Shown: positions 32,086 through 41,445, numbered from the stretch's first letter. The stretch: 53,297 nt of DNA from Candidatus Micrarchaeum sp. (GCA_020723935.1 DYHY01000007.1:1-53297), one strand, 5' to 3'. Notes: generated by a model not told the origin, from the letters alone. Translations and numbers: made by a program.

Positions 32086-32203
32086 AATCCCGGACGGATC
32101 GGAGCCTCGGTTGGGCGGCGAGCCTTTTCCGGACCCCTCGGGAGCGCATTTGCGGCAACAGCATAGCATAAAAAGGGTGACCTGGCCGCCTTTCCTCAGG
32201 CTA

Positions 32204-32380
32204 ATGGGCAGAAAGCACAGCAAGCCGCTATCCGCAATTGTTTCGCAAACCAAAAGACTCGCCCAGAAGAAGAGGATGACCTTCGGGATGGTCTATTGCT
32301 CGAACAAAGCCTGCGGATGGGGCTGGGAAACTCGGGAAGGGGAGACTTGTCCGAACTGCGGGTCGCCCCCCGCCGAGTAG
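32204..32380 (+). CDS. Small zinc-ribbon protein
   Basis: 58 aa. A basic helix-like first half (GRKHSKPLSAIVSQTKRLAQ) precedes a ribbon YCSNKACGWGWETREGETCPNCGS with CxxxxC and CxxC pairs. The spacing resembles small archaeal zinc ribbons associated with RNA or transcription, but I cannot name the family. TATA-like GCATAAAAAGG lies about 33 nt before the ATG. Converges on the polD operon with 75 nt between, in which I see no other feature. Confidence 0.6.
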   Translation: MGRKHSKPLSAIVSQTKRLAQKKRMTFGMVYCSNKACGWGWETREGETCPNCGSPPAE

Positions 32381-32455
32381 AGGACAGGAAATCTCCCTGG
32401 GAGGAGAGAGCTCAGTGAGACCTGGCTCGTTATTGATGCCGGCCCGCCTCCGCCC

Positions 32456-35400
32456 TCAGGCGGCGGGGGAAAAGAAGGTGTCGAGGTTCTTCTGGTTCTG
32501 CTTGCCGAACATCGCGGAGAGGCGCTTCTGCAGAATCAGGAGCTCCTGCTGCATGTACGCTGGGACGTCGTAGTGCTCGGCGATCCTCTTGGACGCCTCC
32601 ATGTATTTCTCGATCGTCCCTTGGTGGACCGTGAGGATGAGCTTCCCCCTGCACGCAGGGCATCTCCCGATGAGGGGCACGCGCCGGTACTTCGCGTTGC
32701 ACTTGATGCAGCGGAACGACTGGCGGCAGAAGGTCCTCATGTTCCCCTTGATGTCCTTGATGAAGTGGGTCGAGAGCACGAGGTTCGCCACGTCGTCCTC
32801 GTTCACCGCCGTCAGGCGCTCGGCGAGGAGGAGCTGGGCTGCGACCTTGTCCACCATCGTCCCGAGCGAGCGGTATTTGGTGATCGACTCCGCGTTGAGG
32901 ATGCTCGCCGTCGCGTGGGTGAAGAGCGCGCCCTCGAACTGGGAGGGCTTGCCGAGGCGATCCTTCAGGCGCTCGATCGGGGTCGCGAGCGCGGTAGGCG
33001 GGGTGGTGTATTCGGCGGCCTTCTGGTAGAGCTCAAGCGTGTAGGAGGGACAGATGTCCAGCTCATGCACCTGGTTGTCGACCTCCGCCGGGTCAAGGAG
33101 GGTCGTGAGGACGAGCGGGACGTCCATCGTCGAGGAGCCGCGGCTGGAGGGGAGGAAGTCGCGCGAGAAGTTGAGGAGCGCCTCCATCAGGAGGAGGACC
33201 GAGTCCTCGTCCCCGTCGCAGTCGCGCCTCTTCGCGGCGTGGAACATCGGGTGAGCGTAGCCGACGCGGGCGCGGTTGAACCCGATGACCCTGCCGACGA
33301 TCCCGGCCGAGGTGTGCGGGGCGAGGCCTATCACGAGGTGGCCGACGAGGTCCTCCTTGGAGAGGATGTTGTAGTAGGGCTCAAGGCCGTAGAAGTCGGA
33401 GAGCAGCTCGTCGGTGAAATTCGCCACCTTCACGAAATAGTCCGCGCCGCTGATTATCCCGCGCTTGTCGTCGTGGAAGTCGGAGAGGAGGACGTCCTGG
33501 GGCTTGATCTCGAGGACCTGGTCGTCGCTCGAAAGCGGCTCTCCGTAGATGTCGTGCGTGTACCCTAGGGAGATGAGCCTCTCGGGCTTCACGTTTATCT
33601 CCTTGGGCTTGAAGTGAGTGAGCGGCGCGTCGGTCGAGTCGAACCTTATGGTGCCGTCCTTGTTGACGTAGAGGCCGTGCTTGGCGCGCAGGAACCCCTT
33701 CTCAACGCGCTCGGGGACCTTGGATTCGCTCGAAAGGCCCCTGACGCCCTTGACGAGCTCGGGCGTGCGCATCTTGAGCGCGGCCTCCGCCTGGCGGAAG
33801 TGACGGTCCAGGCTCACGTCGGCCATGGAATACTTGCGCGTGGGCAAGCCGCAGTGCATCTCCTCGTCCGTTATCTTCTGGCAGAGAACGCAGACCTGCT
33901 TTGCCAACGTCCTCCCGCCACAGGAGCAGCGCAGGAAGATGTTCCTCTTGCCGCAGAGGGAGCAGATGCGATACGCCAGCTGGGCGTTGTAGATCTTCTT
34001 CGCGGCCTCGTTCAGGGAGCGCAGCCTTCCGCCGGCCTGGCCTATCGGGAAGAGGATCTGGGGGCGGCCGTCCAGCAGGCGCCTTTCCGCCTTCTCCGGG
34101 CGGCCCATCCTGGCGCCGATGTAGGTCCCGCCCTTGTTCCTCACCTCGATCTTGGAGAGCCTGTTCACGAACTCTAGGGCCGGGAGGCCGGAATCCAGGG
34201 CCTTGTGCGCTTCCGGGTCTGTCGGGAAGCCGAGGGTGAAGAGGAGGGCGCGGCCGGGATTCCCAAGGGAGACTATCGTCCCCCCGTCTATCCTGTGCGG
34301 GACGCAGAGGAGCTCCAGGGTGCGCTTGATCTCCTTGGTGATCGGGATGGAGAGGTTGGCGAAGTTTCCCGAAAGCGAGATCGCCTCGCAGAGGCTCTTG
34401 AGGTCGGCCGTCGGGACGCGGTCGAAGAAGGGTGTGTGCGCCGGCGCCAGGGGGAGCTTCATCTTGGTCCCGAGGAGGACGGATTCGTCGAAGGAGACGG
34501 AGCCGGGCCTGTCCAGGATCTCCAGGAACCTGAGCGGGGGGATCCCGACGAACGTCGCGGCGGTCTCCGGGACGAGGGCCGCCAGCTCCATCGCCTTCCG
34601 GAGCTGCAGCGTCCATTCCTCCTCGCAGTAGCCAGCGGGGACGAGCTTGTGGCCGTTCGACACGAAGTCGCCGTAAGCTATCAGTATGTCGCCGACGAGG
34701 AGGATCTCCTCGAGCTGGTTGTCCCTGATGATCGCGTGCGCCTGCTCGGGCGTTGCGACGCGCATGACCTCGCCGGTCTTCAGGCGCGCGACGGGGGGCT
34801 CAATGGAATCGACGACCGCCGCCGTCGCGCCCTTGCCCGGGCGCTCCATTTTGAGTTGCGTCCCGATCGCTATGAAGTCTGAGAGGAGGGCCATAGTCGC
34901 CGGATGGATGCCGACGGTCGAGAAGCCGGTGTTCCTCGCCCTCCCGTAGCGCAGGCGGAAGCCCCCAGCGGTCGAGGGGAAGGAGAAGATGGGCCTGCCT
35001 CCTGGGACGTCCTCCATGAAGGTGAAGTTAGGGACTAGCTTTAGCTCCGCCGTCGCGGCCGTGGACGCGCCCGCCTTCTCGGCGTCCTCGGCGTGCAGCT
35101 TCTTCTTGAGCGCCTCGTATTCCTCCAAGAACAGCCAGTCGGAGAGGAGGAACTCCTTGCCGAACTGCTTCACGCGCTTGATGAGCTTTGCGGCCTTCTG
35201 GCCGATGGAGGAGACTACGAGGCACATCCCCCCGCGGATGCGGTTGCCCTCCAGGCGCGGGAGGTCCTTGAACGCTATCACTTCCATCTCCTCGGTGGGG
35301 TCCCCCGACACCTCGACGGGGATCCGCCTCACGAGGAACTTTATCTCCTCGCCCTTGATGCGGTACTGGAGGTTGACGACGCGCGTGTCGTAGTCGTCGA

Positions 35401-36007
35401 TCTCGGCGGCGAACCGCTCGACCTCCTGCTCGTCCGGATCGTACTCGCCGAAGCCCGCCAGGCGGCGGAGGTAGTCGGCGATGAGGACCGTGAACGCCGC
35501 GGCGGTTCCGCCGGCGGAGCGGATGGGCCCGGAGAAATAGACTGAGACGTACTTGCCTCCGTCGCGCCTCTGCTTGCTCTTCACTTCCGTGAGGCCTTCC
35601 AGGGGCGCGGTGACGATGCCCAGGGTGAGATAACCGATGCCGACACGGACGCCGGCTTCAATCCTCTCCTCAGGCGTCTTGAAGGCGATGAACCGCTCGT
35701 CGTAGACCTCCTTCGCGATCTTGAGGGAGGTCTTCTCCGAGCCCTTGCCGTTGTCCTTTTCGAGCTCCCGGATGCGCTCGGCGAGGCCCGAACCCTCGAG
35801 CTCCGGATATATCGTGGAGAGGAGCCCCTCGACGCGCGCGGCCGTGTCGTCGGCGAGGGCGATCTCGACCTTGTCTATCGGGTCCAGGAGCTTGGCGCGC
35901 GCCGCCTTGGCTATCGCATAGGCCCTGTCAACCTCAGCACGGATCTTGGTGAAATATGTGAGGGTGCCGGGCGAGGCTGCGAGCTTGATCGCTCCGGGCT
36001 CAGGCAA
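32456..36007 (-). CDS. polC: DNA polymerase II (PolD) large subunit DP2
   Basis: 1183 aa, the usual intein-free length. Signature stretches: KYVSVYFSGPIRSAGGTAAA near 160, RIRGGMCLVVSSIGQKAA, HTSAGIVGRVIGFNRARVGY, and the catalytic acidic site AAKRRDCDGDEDSVLLLMEA near 925. Cys pairs in CSLCGKRNIFLRCSCGG and CRQSFRCIKCNAKYRR ... CPACRG make zinc sites. The C-terminus QKNLDTFFSPAA is a PCNA-binding PIP box (QxxLxxFF). DP2 is the polymerase subunit of the replicative PolD. Its ATG lies 8 bp inside the DP1 gene, so DP1-DP2 are co-translated. Confidence 0.98.
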   Translation of the reverse strand: MPEPGAIKLAASPGTLTYFTKIRAEVDRAYAIAKAARAKLLDPIDKVEIALADDTAARVEGLLSTIYPELEGSGLAERIRELEKDNGKGSEKTSLKIAKEVYDERFIAFKTPEERIEAGVRVGIGYLTLGIVTAPLEGLTEVKSKQRRDGGKYVSVYFSGPIRSAGGTAAAFTVLIADYLRRLAGFGEYDPDEQEVERFAAEIDDYDTRVVNLQYRIKGEEIKFLVRRIPVEVSGDPTEEMEVIAFKDLPRLEGNRIRGGMCLVVSSIGQKAAKLIKRVKQFGKEFLLSDWLFLEEYEALKKKLHAEDAEKAGASTAATAELKLVPNFTFMEDVPGGRPIFSFPSTAGGFRLRYGRARNTGFSTVGIHPATMALLSDFIAIGTQLKMERPGKGATAAVVDSIEPPVARLKTGEVMRVATPEQAHAIIRDNQLEEILLVGDILIAYGDFVSNGHKLVPAGYCEEEWTLQLRKAMELAALVPETAATFVGIPPLRFLEILDRPGSVSFDESVLLGTKMKLPLAPAHTPFFDRVPTADLKSLCEAISLSGNFANLSIPITKEIKRTLELLCVPHRIDGGTIVSLGNPGRALLFTLGFPTDPEAHKALDSGLPALEFVNRLSKIEVRNKGGTYIGARMGRPEKAERRLLDGRPQILFPIGQAGGRLRSLNEAAKKIYNAQLAYRICSLCGKRNIFLRCSCGGRTLAKQVCVLCQKITDEEMHCGLPTRKYSMADVSLDRHFRQAEAALKMRTPELVKGVRGLSSESKVPERVEKGFLRAKHGLYVNKDGTIRFDSTDAPLTHFKPKEINVKPERLISLGYTHDIYGEPLSSDDQVLEIKPQDVLLSDFHDDKRGIISGADYFVKVANFTDELLSDFYGLEPYYNILSKEDLVGHLVIGLAPHTSAGIVGRVIGFNRARVGYAHPMFHAAKRRDCDGDEDSVLLLMEALLNFSRDFLPSSRGSSTMDVPLVLTTLLDPAEVDNQVHELDICPSYTLELYQKAAEYTTPPTALATPIERLKDRLGKPSQFEGALFTHATASILNAESITKYRSLGTMVDKVAAQLLLAERLTAVNEDDVANLVLSTHFIKDIKGNMRTFCRQSFRCIKCNAKYRRVPLIGRCPACRGKLILTVHQGTIEKYMEASKRIAEHYDVPAYMQQELLILQKRLSAMFGKQNQKNLDTFFSPAA

Positions 36008-37547
36008 GGGCAGAGCCGCCCTCCTCTTCAGTCCTCATGAGGTCAAGGATCTCGATCGAGCCGGTGCCAAGTTCCACATAGGGGATTTTCCCCGGCTGCG
36101 GATGATGGCCGATCTTCACCTGGAATGCCGTCCTGTCCTGGAAGGTCCCCGAGTTTATGACCCGTATCCCGCGGTAGACGGAATAGCCGAGCTTGTGGAC
36201 GTGGCCGGAATGGAAGACGTTGGGGACGCGCCCTATCACCATGTGGTCCTCGTTCTCCGGGAACATCCTCGTGTGCTCGTTGTAGAGGGGGATGAGGTGG
36301 CGCTTCCTGAGCTGCTGGATCATCGCCTGGTGGGGGTTGTCGTAGCCGGTCTTCCTCAGCGAGGGCACGGCCGCGATGATGCTGTCGAGAGCCGTCCCGT
36401 GGTACATCAGGAAATTGACGCCGTCTAGGGACAGGCTCGAGGGGGAGGAGGTCATGGTGAGGTTGCCCATGTTGTAGAGCGAGGGCGCGAACTGCTCCGG
36501 GATGATCGGCTGGGGGTCCGCGTCGCGCGAGGCGTCGTGGTTGCCCGGGCAGGCGAAGATCCTCACCCGCTTCGTTATCTTGTCTATCTGGTTCGCGAAC
36601 GCGTCGTACTGCTTCACGATGTCGGTGATCGCCAGGTCCTTCTGCTGGCCCTTGTAGACCCCGACGCCGTCGACGAGGTCCCCCGCGACGAGGAGGTATT
36701 TCACCCTGCGGGCGATGGCGTCGTTGCTGTTCATCCAGACGGCGAAGCGGTCGAAGAGGTCCTGCATGAACTGCTTGGAGCCGACGTGGACGTCGGAGAT
36801 GAGGACTGCGATCCCCTTGCTCTTGGAAGGCCAGCCGGAGGCCTGGGGGACGTCGGGGAAGAGTATTTCCTCGGCAAAAATCATCTCTCGGGAGGCCTGG
36901 CCGCGGACGGCGATTATCTCGTCCTCGACTATCTCGTCCGCCTTCTTGATGACGGACCCGTTCTTGGAGAGGAGGACCTTGGTCATCCCCGTCTCGTCCT
37001 CGATCTCCAGGATTATGTGCCCGCTCCTCGTCTGGCGCTTGGAGGTGACGAGGCCGATGATCGAGAGCTCCTCGCGCGGCTGCATGGAGGGAATCCTGTT
37101 GGCCGAGGCCAAGCTGCGCAGTTCCGGGCGGATGCGCAGGATCGCGGAGAGCTTCTTGTACCTGCTCGTGAAATGGTTGACAAAGTCGGAGACCTCCCCC
37201 TTCATGTCGAAGAGCTCATGGTATTCGTCCAGGATCCGCGTGCCCTCGTCCGAGGAGGACATCGTCGCCGGGCCGTTGCCGCCGACGCCCAAGCCCGTGT
37301 CTATCCCGGAGCCGCCCTCGAGGCGCCCGCCCATTTCGCCGGGAATGGCCTTGAGAATCGTGAGGGTGAGCCTGCCGCCGGAAATCGCCGAGACGTCCAG
37401 ACCCCGGAGGAAGTGGGGGTTCGTCTTCAGGAAATCCAGGGCCTGGGGCTCGATCATGACGCCCTTGTCGAGGAGCGAGACGACGACCTGCTCAACTGTC
37501 GGCAGGCTCTCCGAGCTTCCCGCCACCCCTATTTCCGTACCATCCAT
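36000..37547 (-). CDS. polB: DNA polymerase II (PolD) small subunit DP1, exonuclease
   Basis: About 515 aa. An N-terminal helical part is followed by an OB-fold near 165-235 (ELSIIGLVTSKRQTRSGHII) and a calcineurin-like phosphoesterase domain with all motifs: LISDVHVGSKQF, LLVAGDLVDGVG, FACPGNHDASRDA, and FHSGHVHKLGY. These are the Mre11-type metal ligands of the proofreading 3'-5' exonuclease. I start at ATG 37547; the in-frame extension to 37649 is arginine-rich and non-conserved. It lies between Orc1/Cdc6 and DP2, all read away from the candidate origin. Confidence 0.96.
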   Translation of the reverse strand: MDGTEIGVAGSSESLPTVEQVVVSLLDKGVMIEPQALDFLKTNPHFLRGLDVSAISGGRLTLTILKAIPGEMGGRLEGGSGIDTGLGVGGNGPATMSSSDEGTRILDEYHELFDMKGEVSDFVNHFTSRYKKLSAILRIRPELRSLASANRIPSMQPREELSIIGLVTSKRQTRSGHIILEIEDETGMTKVLLSKNGSVIKKADEIVEDEIIAVRGQASREMIFAEEILFPDVPQASGWPSKSKGIAVLISDVHVGSKQFMQDLFDRFAVWMNSNDAIARRVKYLLVAGDLVDGVGVYKGQQKDLAITDIVKQYDAFANQIDKITKRVRIFACPGNHDASRDADPQPIIPEQFAPSLYNMGNLTMTSSPSSLSLDGVNFLMYHGTALDSIIAAVPSLRKTGYDNPHQAMIQQLRKRHLIPLYNEHTRMFPENEDHMVIGRVPNVFHSGHVHKLGYSVYRGIRVINSGTFQDRTAFQVKIGHHPQPGKIPYVELGTGSIEILDLMRTEEEGGSALA

Positions 37548-37748
37548 CTGCCCAAAACCCCTAAAGCCGGCTCGGCTCCGCCTTGGCGTGCCTTGCCGTC
37601 GCCTTCTTCGTCCTTTTTCCGCTGCCCAGTGTCCCTGCTGGGTTCCCATGCCGGGTTTCTTCTTCTTCTTCGCAGGTGCCCGCCCGGCTCCCTTCGGGTT
37701 TTTATCCCTATTGACGCGCGGGGCCCGCCCGCGCTTCCCGCTCCTCCC

Positions 37749-38957
37749 TCAGTACGCCGCGACCACTTCGGCCCGCAGGGTCGCTGATATCTTGACAAGG
37801 GTCTGGTTGTTGACAAGGAGGTCTATGGTCTTGCTCCTCCCGTACCTGCCCTTGGAGACGACGTCCGCCGAAAGGATCCCGGTGCTCGCAAGCTCGTTGA
37901 TGAGGTCCGAGACCCTGCGCTGGGTCAGGCATTTCTGGCCGAAAAGGGGACAGACCGCCTTGTATTTCGTGTAGATGTCGCCCGTTGTGAAGTCCGGATG
38001 CGTCTCCTTGAGGGCGATTATGGTGTAGAGGACCGCCTTGGATTGGAGGGGCTGGTTCTTGACGAACTCGACCGCCGTCTCGGTGTCAAGCTTCTCGACG
38101 GCCATGTCGACGTGGGTCGCGTCGATCCTGGGCGCGCCGGACCTTTCGGCGACCTCCCCCGCCATCCTCAGGAGGTTGAGGGCGCGCCTTGCATCGCCGT
38201 GCTCCCTCGCCGCATACGCAGCGCACTTGGGTATCACCGACTGGTCTATCACCCCTGGCTGGAAGGCGACGGACGAGCGTGCCTCCAGGATGTCGCTCAA
38301 TTGGGTCGCGTCATAGGGGGCGAAGACGAGCTCCTCCTCGGAAAGGCTGCTCCTGACGCGCGAGTCCACTTGCTTCAGGAGGTTGAGGTCGTTCGTTATC
38401 CCGATTATGCTGACGCGCGAGCTTTTCAGCTCCGAGTTGATCCTCATCAGGTTGTAGAGGAGCTCGTTCCCGCACTTCCGTACGACGTTGTCTATTTCGT
38501 CGATGACAATCAGGACGAGGGATTTTTGGGTGTCGAGGGCCGAGCTGAACGCCTTGTAGATCTTCCCCGTCGGGAGGCCCGTCGCAGGGAGGGTCACCCC
38601 GAAATGGGATGCCAAAGTCGATATCAGTCTGTATTCGGTGTCCGCAACCTTCTTGAGCTGGGCATTGACATAGACCACCTTGAGCGGGAGCCTCTTTTCC
38701 CTAGCGAAGGACTCCATCTCACTGCAGACGAACCTCGTGCCGATGGTCTTCCCCGTTCCGGTCTTGCCGTAGATGAAGAGGTTGGACGGCTTGTCGCCCC
38801 GGAGGGCCGGTAGGAGGACGTTTGCGAGCATCTTCTGCTCCCTTTCCCGGTGCAGGAGCGCCTGAGGGCGGAATTCGTCCGAAAGGGCGCCCTTCTCCGC
38901 AAAGAGGGAGTCCCTCCTCAAGTATGTCTCGAACATTTCACGGAGGGAGGACTGCAT
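37749..38957 (-). CDS. cdc6: Orc1/Cdc6 replication initiator
   Basis: 402 aa. AAA+ domain: Walker A NLFIYGKTGTGKT (residues 59-71), Walker B LIVIDEIDN (149-157), sensor 1 IIGITNDLN, and arginine-rich HGDARRALNLLRMA (sensor 2). A winged helix occupies about 310-400 (GDIYTKYKAVCPL ... LTQRRVSDLINELASTGIL). It binds ORB sequences and loads MCM. The ATG at 38957 has AGGTGA about 10 nt upstream and TATA-like AATAAAAACC further up, which overlaps an ORB-like element, suggesting autoregulation. Confidence 0.96.
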   Translation of the reverse strand: MQSSLREMFETYLRRDSLFAEKGALSDEFRPQALLHREREQKMLANVLLPALRGDKPSNLFIYGKTGTGKTIGTRFVCSEMESFAREKRLPLKVVYVNAQLKKVADTEYRLISTLASHFGVTLPATGLPTGKIYKAFSSALDTQKSLVLIVIDEIDNVVRKCGNELLYNLMRINSELKSSRVSIIGITNDLNLLKQVDSRVRSSLSEEELVFAPYDATQLSDILEARSSVAFQPGVIDQSVIPKCAAYAAREHGDARRALNLLRMAGEVAERSGAPRIDATHVDMAVEKLDTETAVEFVKNQPLQSKAVLYTIIALKETHPDFTTGDIYTKYKAVCPLFGQKCLTQRRVSDLINELASTGILSADVVSKGRYGRSKTIDLLVNNQTLVKISATLRAEVVAAY

Positions 38958-38987
38958 TATGGGTTGTCACCTGAGGGAGTAAGCGAT

Positions 38988-39165
38988 GTTTCCAGGCGAA
39001 ACAGGGGTTTTTATTGTTTGTTGCTGCCTGTCCCCTGCTTCCGGTGGAACTCTTTCGGAAAACCTTCGTTTCCGGTGGAACTCTCCCGTGTTTTTCCTGT
39101 GGAGGGATTTTTTCAAATGGCTTACTTACTTATCTTTTCTATATGGAAAACTATATAATTGAACG
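38988..39165. other. Candidate replication origin (ORB-like elements plus AT-rich unwinding region)
   Basis: This noncoding stretch lies directly upstream of orc1/cdc6. Element A (38988-39010, GTTTCCAGGCGAAAC then AGGGGTTT) has the ORB layout of an imperfect dyad followed by a G-run. Elements B (39038-39052) and C (39068-39083) share TTCCGGTGGAACTCT, close to the archaeal mini-ORB TTCCAGTGGAAAC; D (39093-39105) is TTTCCTGTGGAGG. From about 39106 to 39165 the DNA is AT-rich (TTTTTTCAAAT ... CTATATAATT), a fair unwinding element. Archaeal origins commonly lie beside orc1/cdc6, and in Pyrococcus close to polD genes too. Confidence 0.65.
39039..39084 (+). repeat. Direct repeat of 15-bp TTCCGGTGGAACTCT (ORB-like)
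   Basis: Two identical copies at 39039-39053 and 39070-39084, start-to-start distance 31 bp (about three helical turns). Each contains the dyad TTCC-GG-TGGAA. The phasing would place two bound initiators on the same DNA face. Confidence 0.75.
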
Positions 39166-39167
39166 AG

Positions 39168-39961
39168 GTGGCTGCCAGAAACCCGAAAACCGAAGAGAAG
39201 CCAAGGGGTGAGTTCAAACGGGAGAAAACAGCGCAGGAACCCGAGAAGAGGGGGCAAGATCAAGGAAGGACAAGCTCTTCTTCCGGGGCGCCTTCGACCA
39301 CTGGCACAAGGGACACGACCATTTCCTCGCCTCGGTCGCCGGCTTCGGCAAGCCGGTCGTTGCCGGGCTCCTTGATCAGGAGAATGCCGCGACCCAGGAC
39401 ATTGACACCCGCAAAGCCGCCCTCGAGAAGCACCTCGCCACCCTCGGAGTCCCGCATGAAATCGTCCCATCGGGCCCGGAACTGAAAGCAGCCCTGCGCG
39501 ACGACCTCCAGTTCTTCGCCTTCGCGCCCGACGAAAAATCCTTCGCCGAGGAGGTCAACTCCCGCCGGGCAAAGGCGAGCAAAGCCTCCCTGATTTTTAT
39601 CGAAATCCCGCCCTACCTGGCCGAGGACAGGCAGCCCCTTTCCTCCACGCGAATTAGGGAGGGGATAATCGACAAAGAGGGCAAGGTCGTCAGGACGCAC
39701 AAGCTCCCCAAGACCAAGAGTACAATAAGGAACAATTTCGTCGAGCTCTTCCTCGAGGCTGACGGGCCCATCTACGGCTACCAGATCAACAAGAAGTACG
39801 TTCGCAGGTACGGCAGGATTTCCCTGCGCCTGACCTACTACCACCTGGCAAAGGGCGTCAAGGAGGGCTTGTTCCGGATCAGGGAGACGAAGACCCATTC
39901 CGGCGGCTATTCCTGGGGACCCAACTCCGAGAGGGTGTATTACGAGCTCGCCGGCGCCTGA
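39168..39961 (+). pseudogene. Phosphopantetheine adenylyltransferase fused to a PadR-like winged helix, one-base frameshift near N-terminus
   Basis: The main frame holds the nucleotidyltransferase motif LFFRGAFDHWHKGHDHFL (HxGH) and RQPLSSTRIREGII (SSTRIR), the marks of archaeal CoaD. From about 39735 it continues into NNFVELFLEADGPIYGYQIN, TYYHLAKGVKEGLF and SERVYYEL, which reads as a PadR-type winged helix. No start codon lies in the main frame. The probable start, GTG 39168 (about 28 nt after TATA-like CTATATGG), is in another frame, and adding one G to the run at 39250-39254 joins them into about 264 aa. It catalyses the fourth CoA step (dephospho-CoA synthesis); the fused domain suggests gene control by CoA status. 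Confidence 0.72.
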
Positions 39962-40028
39962 CCCCAAACAAGAACGGGAAACTCCCCCTATTCAAGCATA
40001 AATATCCCCCTTCCCGCCCGGGCGGGCA

Positions 40029-41399
40029 GTGGAACTGGAACTCAAACTGAAGGGGGCGCTTTCCCGCACGGCCGAAGCCCTCCGCGTGCTGGAAAACCCC
40101 CGGGTGATCACCCACCTGGACGCCGACGGGGTGACGAGCGGGTCGATAGTCTTCAAGACTCTCCAGCTTCTCGGCAAGAACCCCAAAATCGTCGCTATCC
40201 GCCAGCTCGACCCGGGCACTCTTTCGAGCGTTCCCGCCGAAGGCACATTCGTCCTTGTCGACCTAGGAAGCGGCCAGCTCCCGCTCCTCCAGCATGTCAA
40301 GGGCCCCGGAGTGATACTCGACCACCACGAGCCGGCAGGCCAAGTTCCGCCGGGAATAACCCATTTCAACGCCCACGAGCAGGGCCTCGACAGCTCCAAG
40401 GAGATCTCCTCAAGCGGCCTCGCATACCTAGTCTCGCGCGAGCTCGTTGATGCGCCTGAATTAATCCCCTTGGCGATAACGGGCGCCGTCGGCGACGTCC
40501 AGGCCCATAACGGCCTGGTCGGCCTCAACAGGAAGATCCTTGAAGAGGGGGTGAAAGCGGGGATTGTCCAGGCACGCCACGGCCTCCCGTTCTTCGGCAG
40601 GGAAACCAAGCCCGTGGAAGTGTTCCTGAGCTATGCCGCGGACCCCTACCTCCCGGGCCTAACCGGAAGCCTTTCCGCCTGTAGGGAATTCCTCGAAAAG
40701 CTTCGCATTGATCCCTCATTCCCCTACAATTCCCTCCCCTCTTCCGACGTCTCGAGGCTCGTCACGGCGCTGCACGAGCACGCCATCCAGACAGGCCTTG
40801 AGCCCTGGAAGATGAAGCGTCTCGTCTCGGAATTCTACATCTTCCCGCGGGAAACCGAGCGGACGGAAGTGCGTGACGCGACCGAGTTCGCAACCCTTCT
40901 CAACGCCTGCGGGCGTAACGAGGACTGGAGGACTGCCATCGACATATGTCTGGGCGATCGGGGCGATGCCTATGCGCGCGCAAAAACCCTCCTCGCCCAG
41001 CACCGGGAAAACCTCAAGCGCGGCCTCTCCGAGCTTGTCGAAAAGGGCGCAAAACCCGTCGGAAAGCACGTCCAACTCTTCTTCTCCCCCTTGACGAAGG
41101 CCACGATCATAGGAGTCGTCATTGGGATGGCAATCGGCGGCCGCCTCGTCGACCACGACCGAGTGATCCTCGGAGCCGCCGAGCAAGACGAGAAGACCCT
41201 GAAGATTTCCGCGCGCGGGACAGCAGACCTGGTCCGGACGGGCCTGAATCTCTCCTCAGCCGTCCGGGAGGCCGCGGCGACAGTGGGCGGCGTCGGCGGA
41301 GGCCACAACATCGCGGCCGGCGCCACGGTCCCCAAGGGCAGGCTGGACGAGTTCGCGGAGAGACTGGACGAAGCAATCGGGAAACAGATGAGATACTAG
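40029..41399 (+). CDS. RecJ/GAN-like DHH-DHHA1 single-strand exonuclease
   Basis: 456 aa. DHH motifs: VITHLDADGVTSGSIVFKTL (residues 26-45), TFVLVDLGSGQ, GVILDHHEPAG and ITGAVGDVQAHNG; the C-terminal DHHA1 part ends VGGVGGGHNIAAGATVP. This is the archaeal RecJ-like family including GAN, which joins GINS and MCM at the replication fork. The start is GTG at 40029, with TATA-like GCATAAATATC about 28 nt upstream, a leaderless arrangement. Its place next to the initiator and PolD supports a replication or repair role. Confidence 0.92.
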   Translation: MELELKLKGALSRTAEALRVLENPRVITHLDADGVTSGSIVFKTLQLLGKNPKIVAIRQLDPGTLSSVPAEGTFVLVDLGSGQLPLLQHVKGPGVILDHHEPAGQVPPGITHFNAHEQGLDSSKEISSSGLAYLVSRELVDAPELIPLAITGAVGDVQAHNGLVGLNRKILEEGVKAGIVQARHGLPFFGRETKPVEVFLSYAADPYLPGLTGSLSACREFLEKLRIDPSFPYNSLPSSDVSRLVTALHEHAIQTGLEPWKMKRLVSEFYIFPRETERTEVRDATEFATLLNACGRNEDWRTAIDICLGDRGDAYARAKTLLAQHRENLKRGLSELVEKGAKPVGKHVQLFFSPLTKATIIGVVIGMAIGGRLVDHDRVILGAAEQDEKTLKISARGTADLVRTGLNLSSAVREAAATVGGVGGGHNIAAGATVPKGRLDEFAERLDEAIGKQMRY

Positions 41400-41445
41400 G
41401 AAAAGCTTTCCATATCCAGCCAAACATCGGCAAACTTGAAACTAA

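Noticed and set aside
32573-35545. Long plus-strand open frames opposite the DP2 gene
   Set aside because: These are antisense shadows typical of GC-rich DNA, with skewed Arg/Glu/Val composition and no motifs.
37548-37649. Arginine-rich N-terminal extension of DP1
   Set aside because: It is low-complexity, not typical of DP1, and begins further upstream of the more plausible ATG at 37547.
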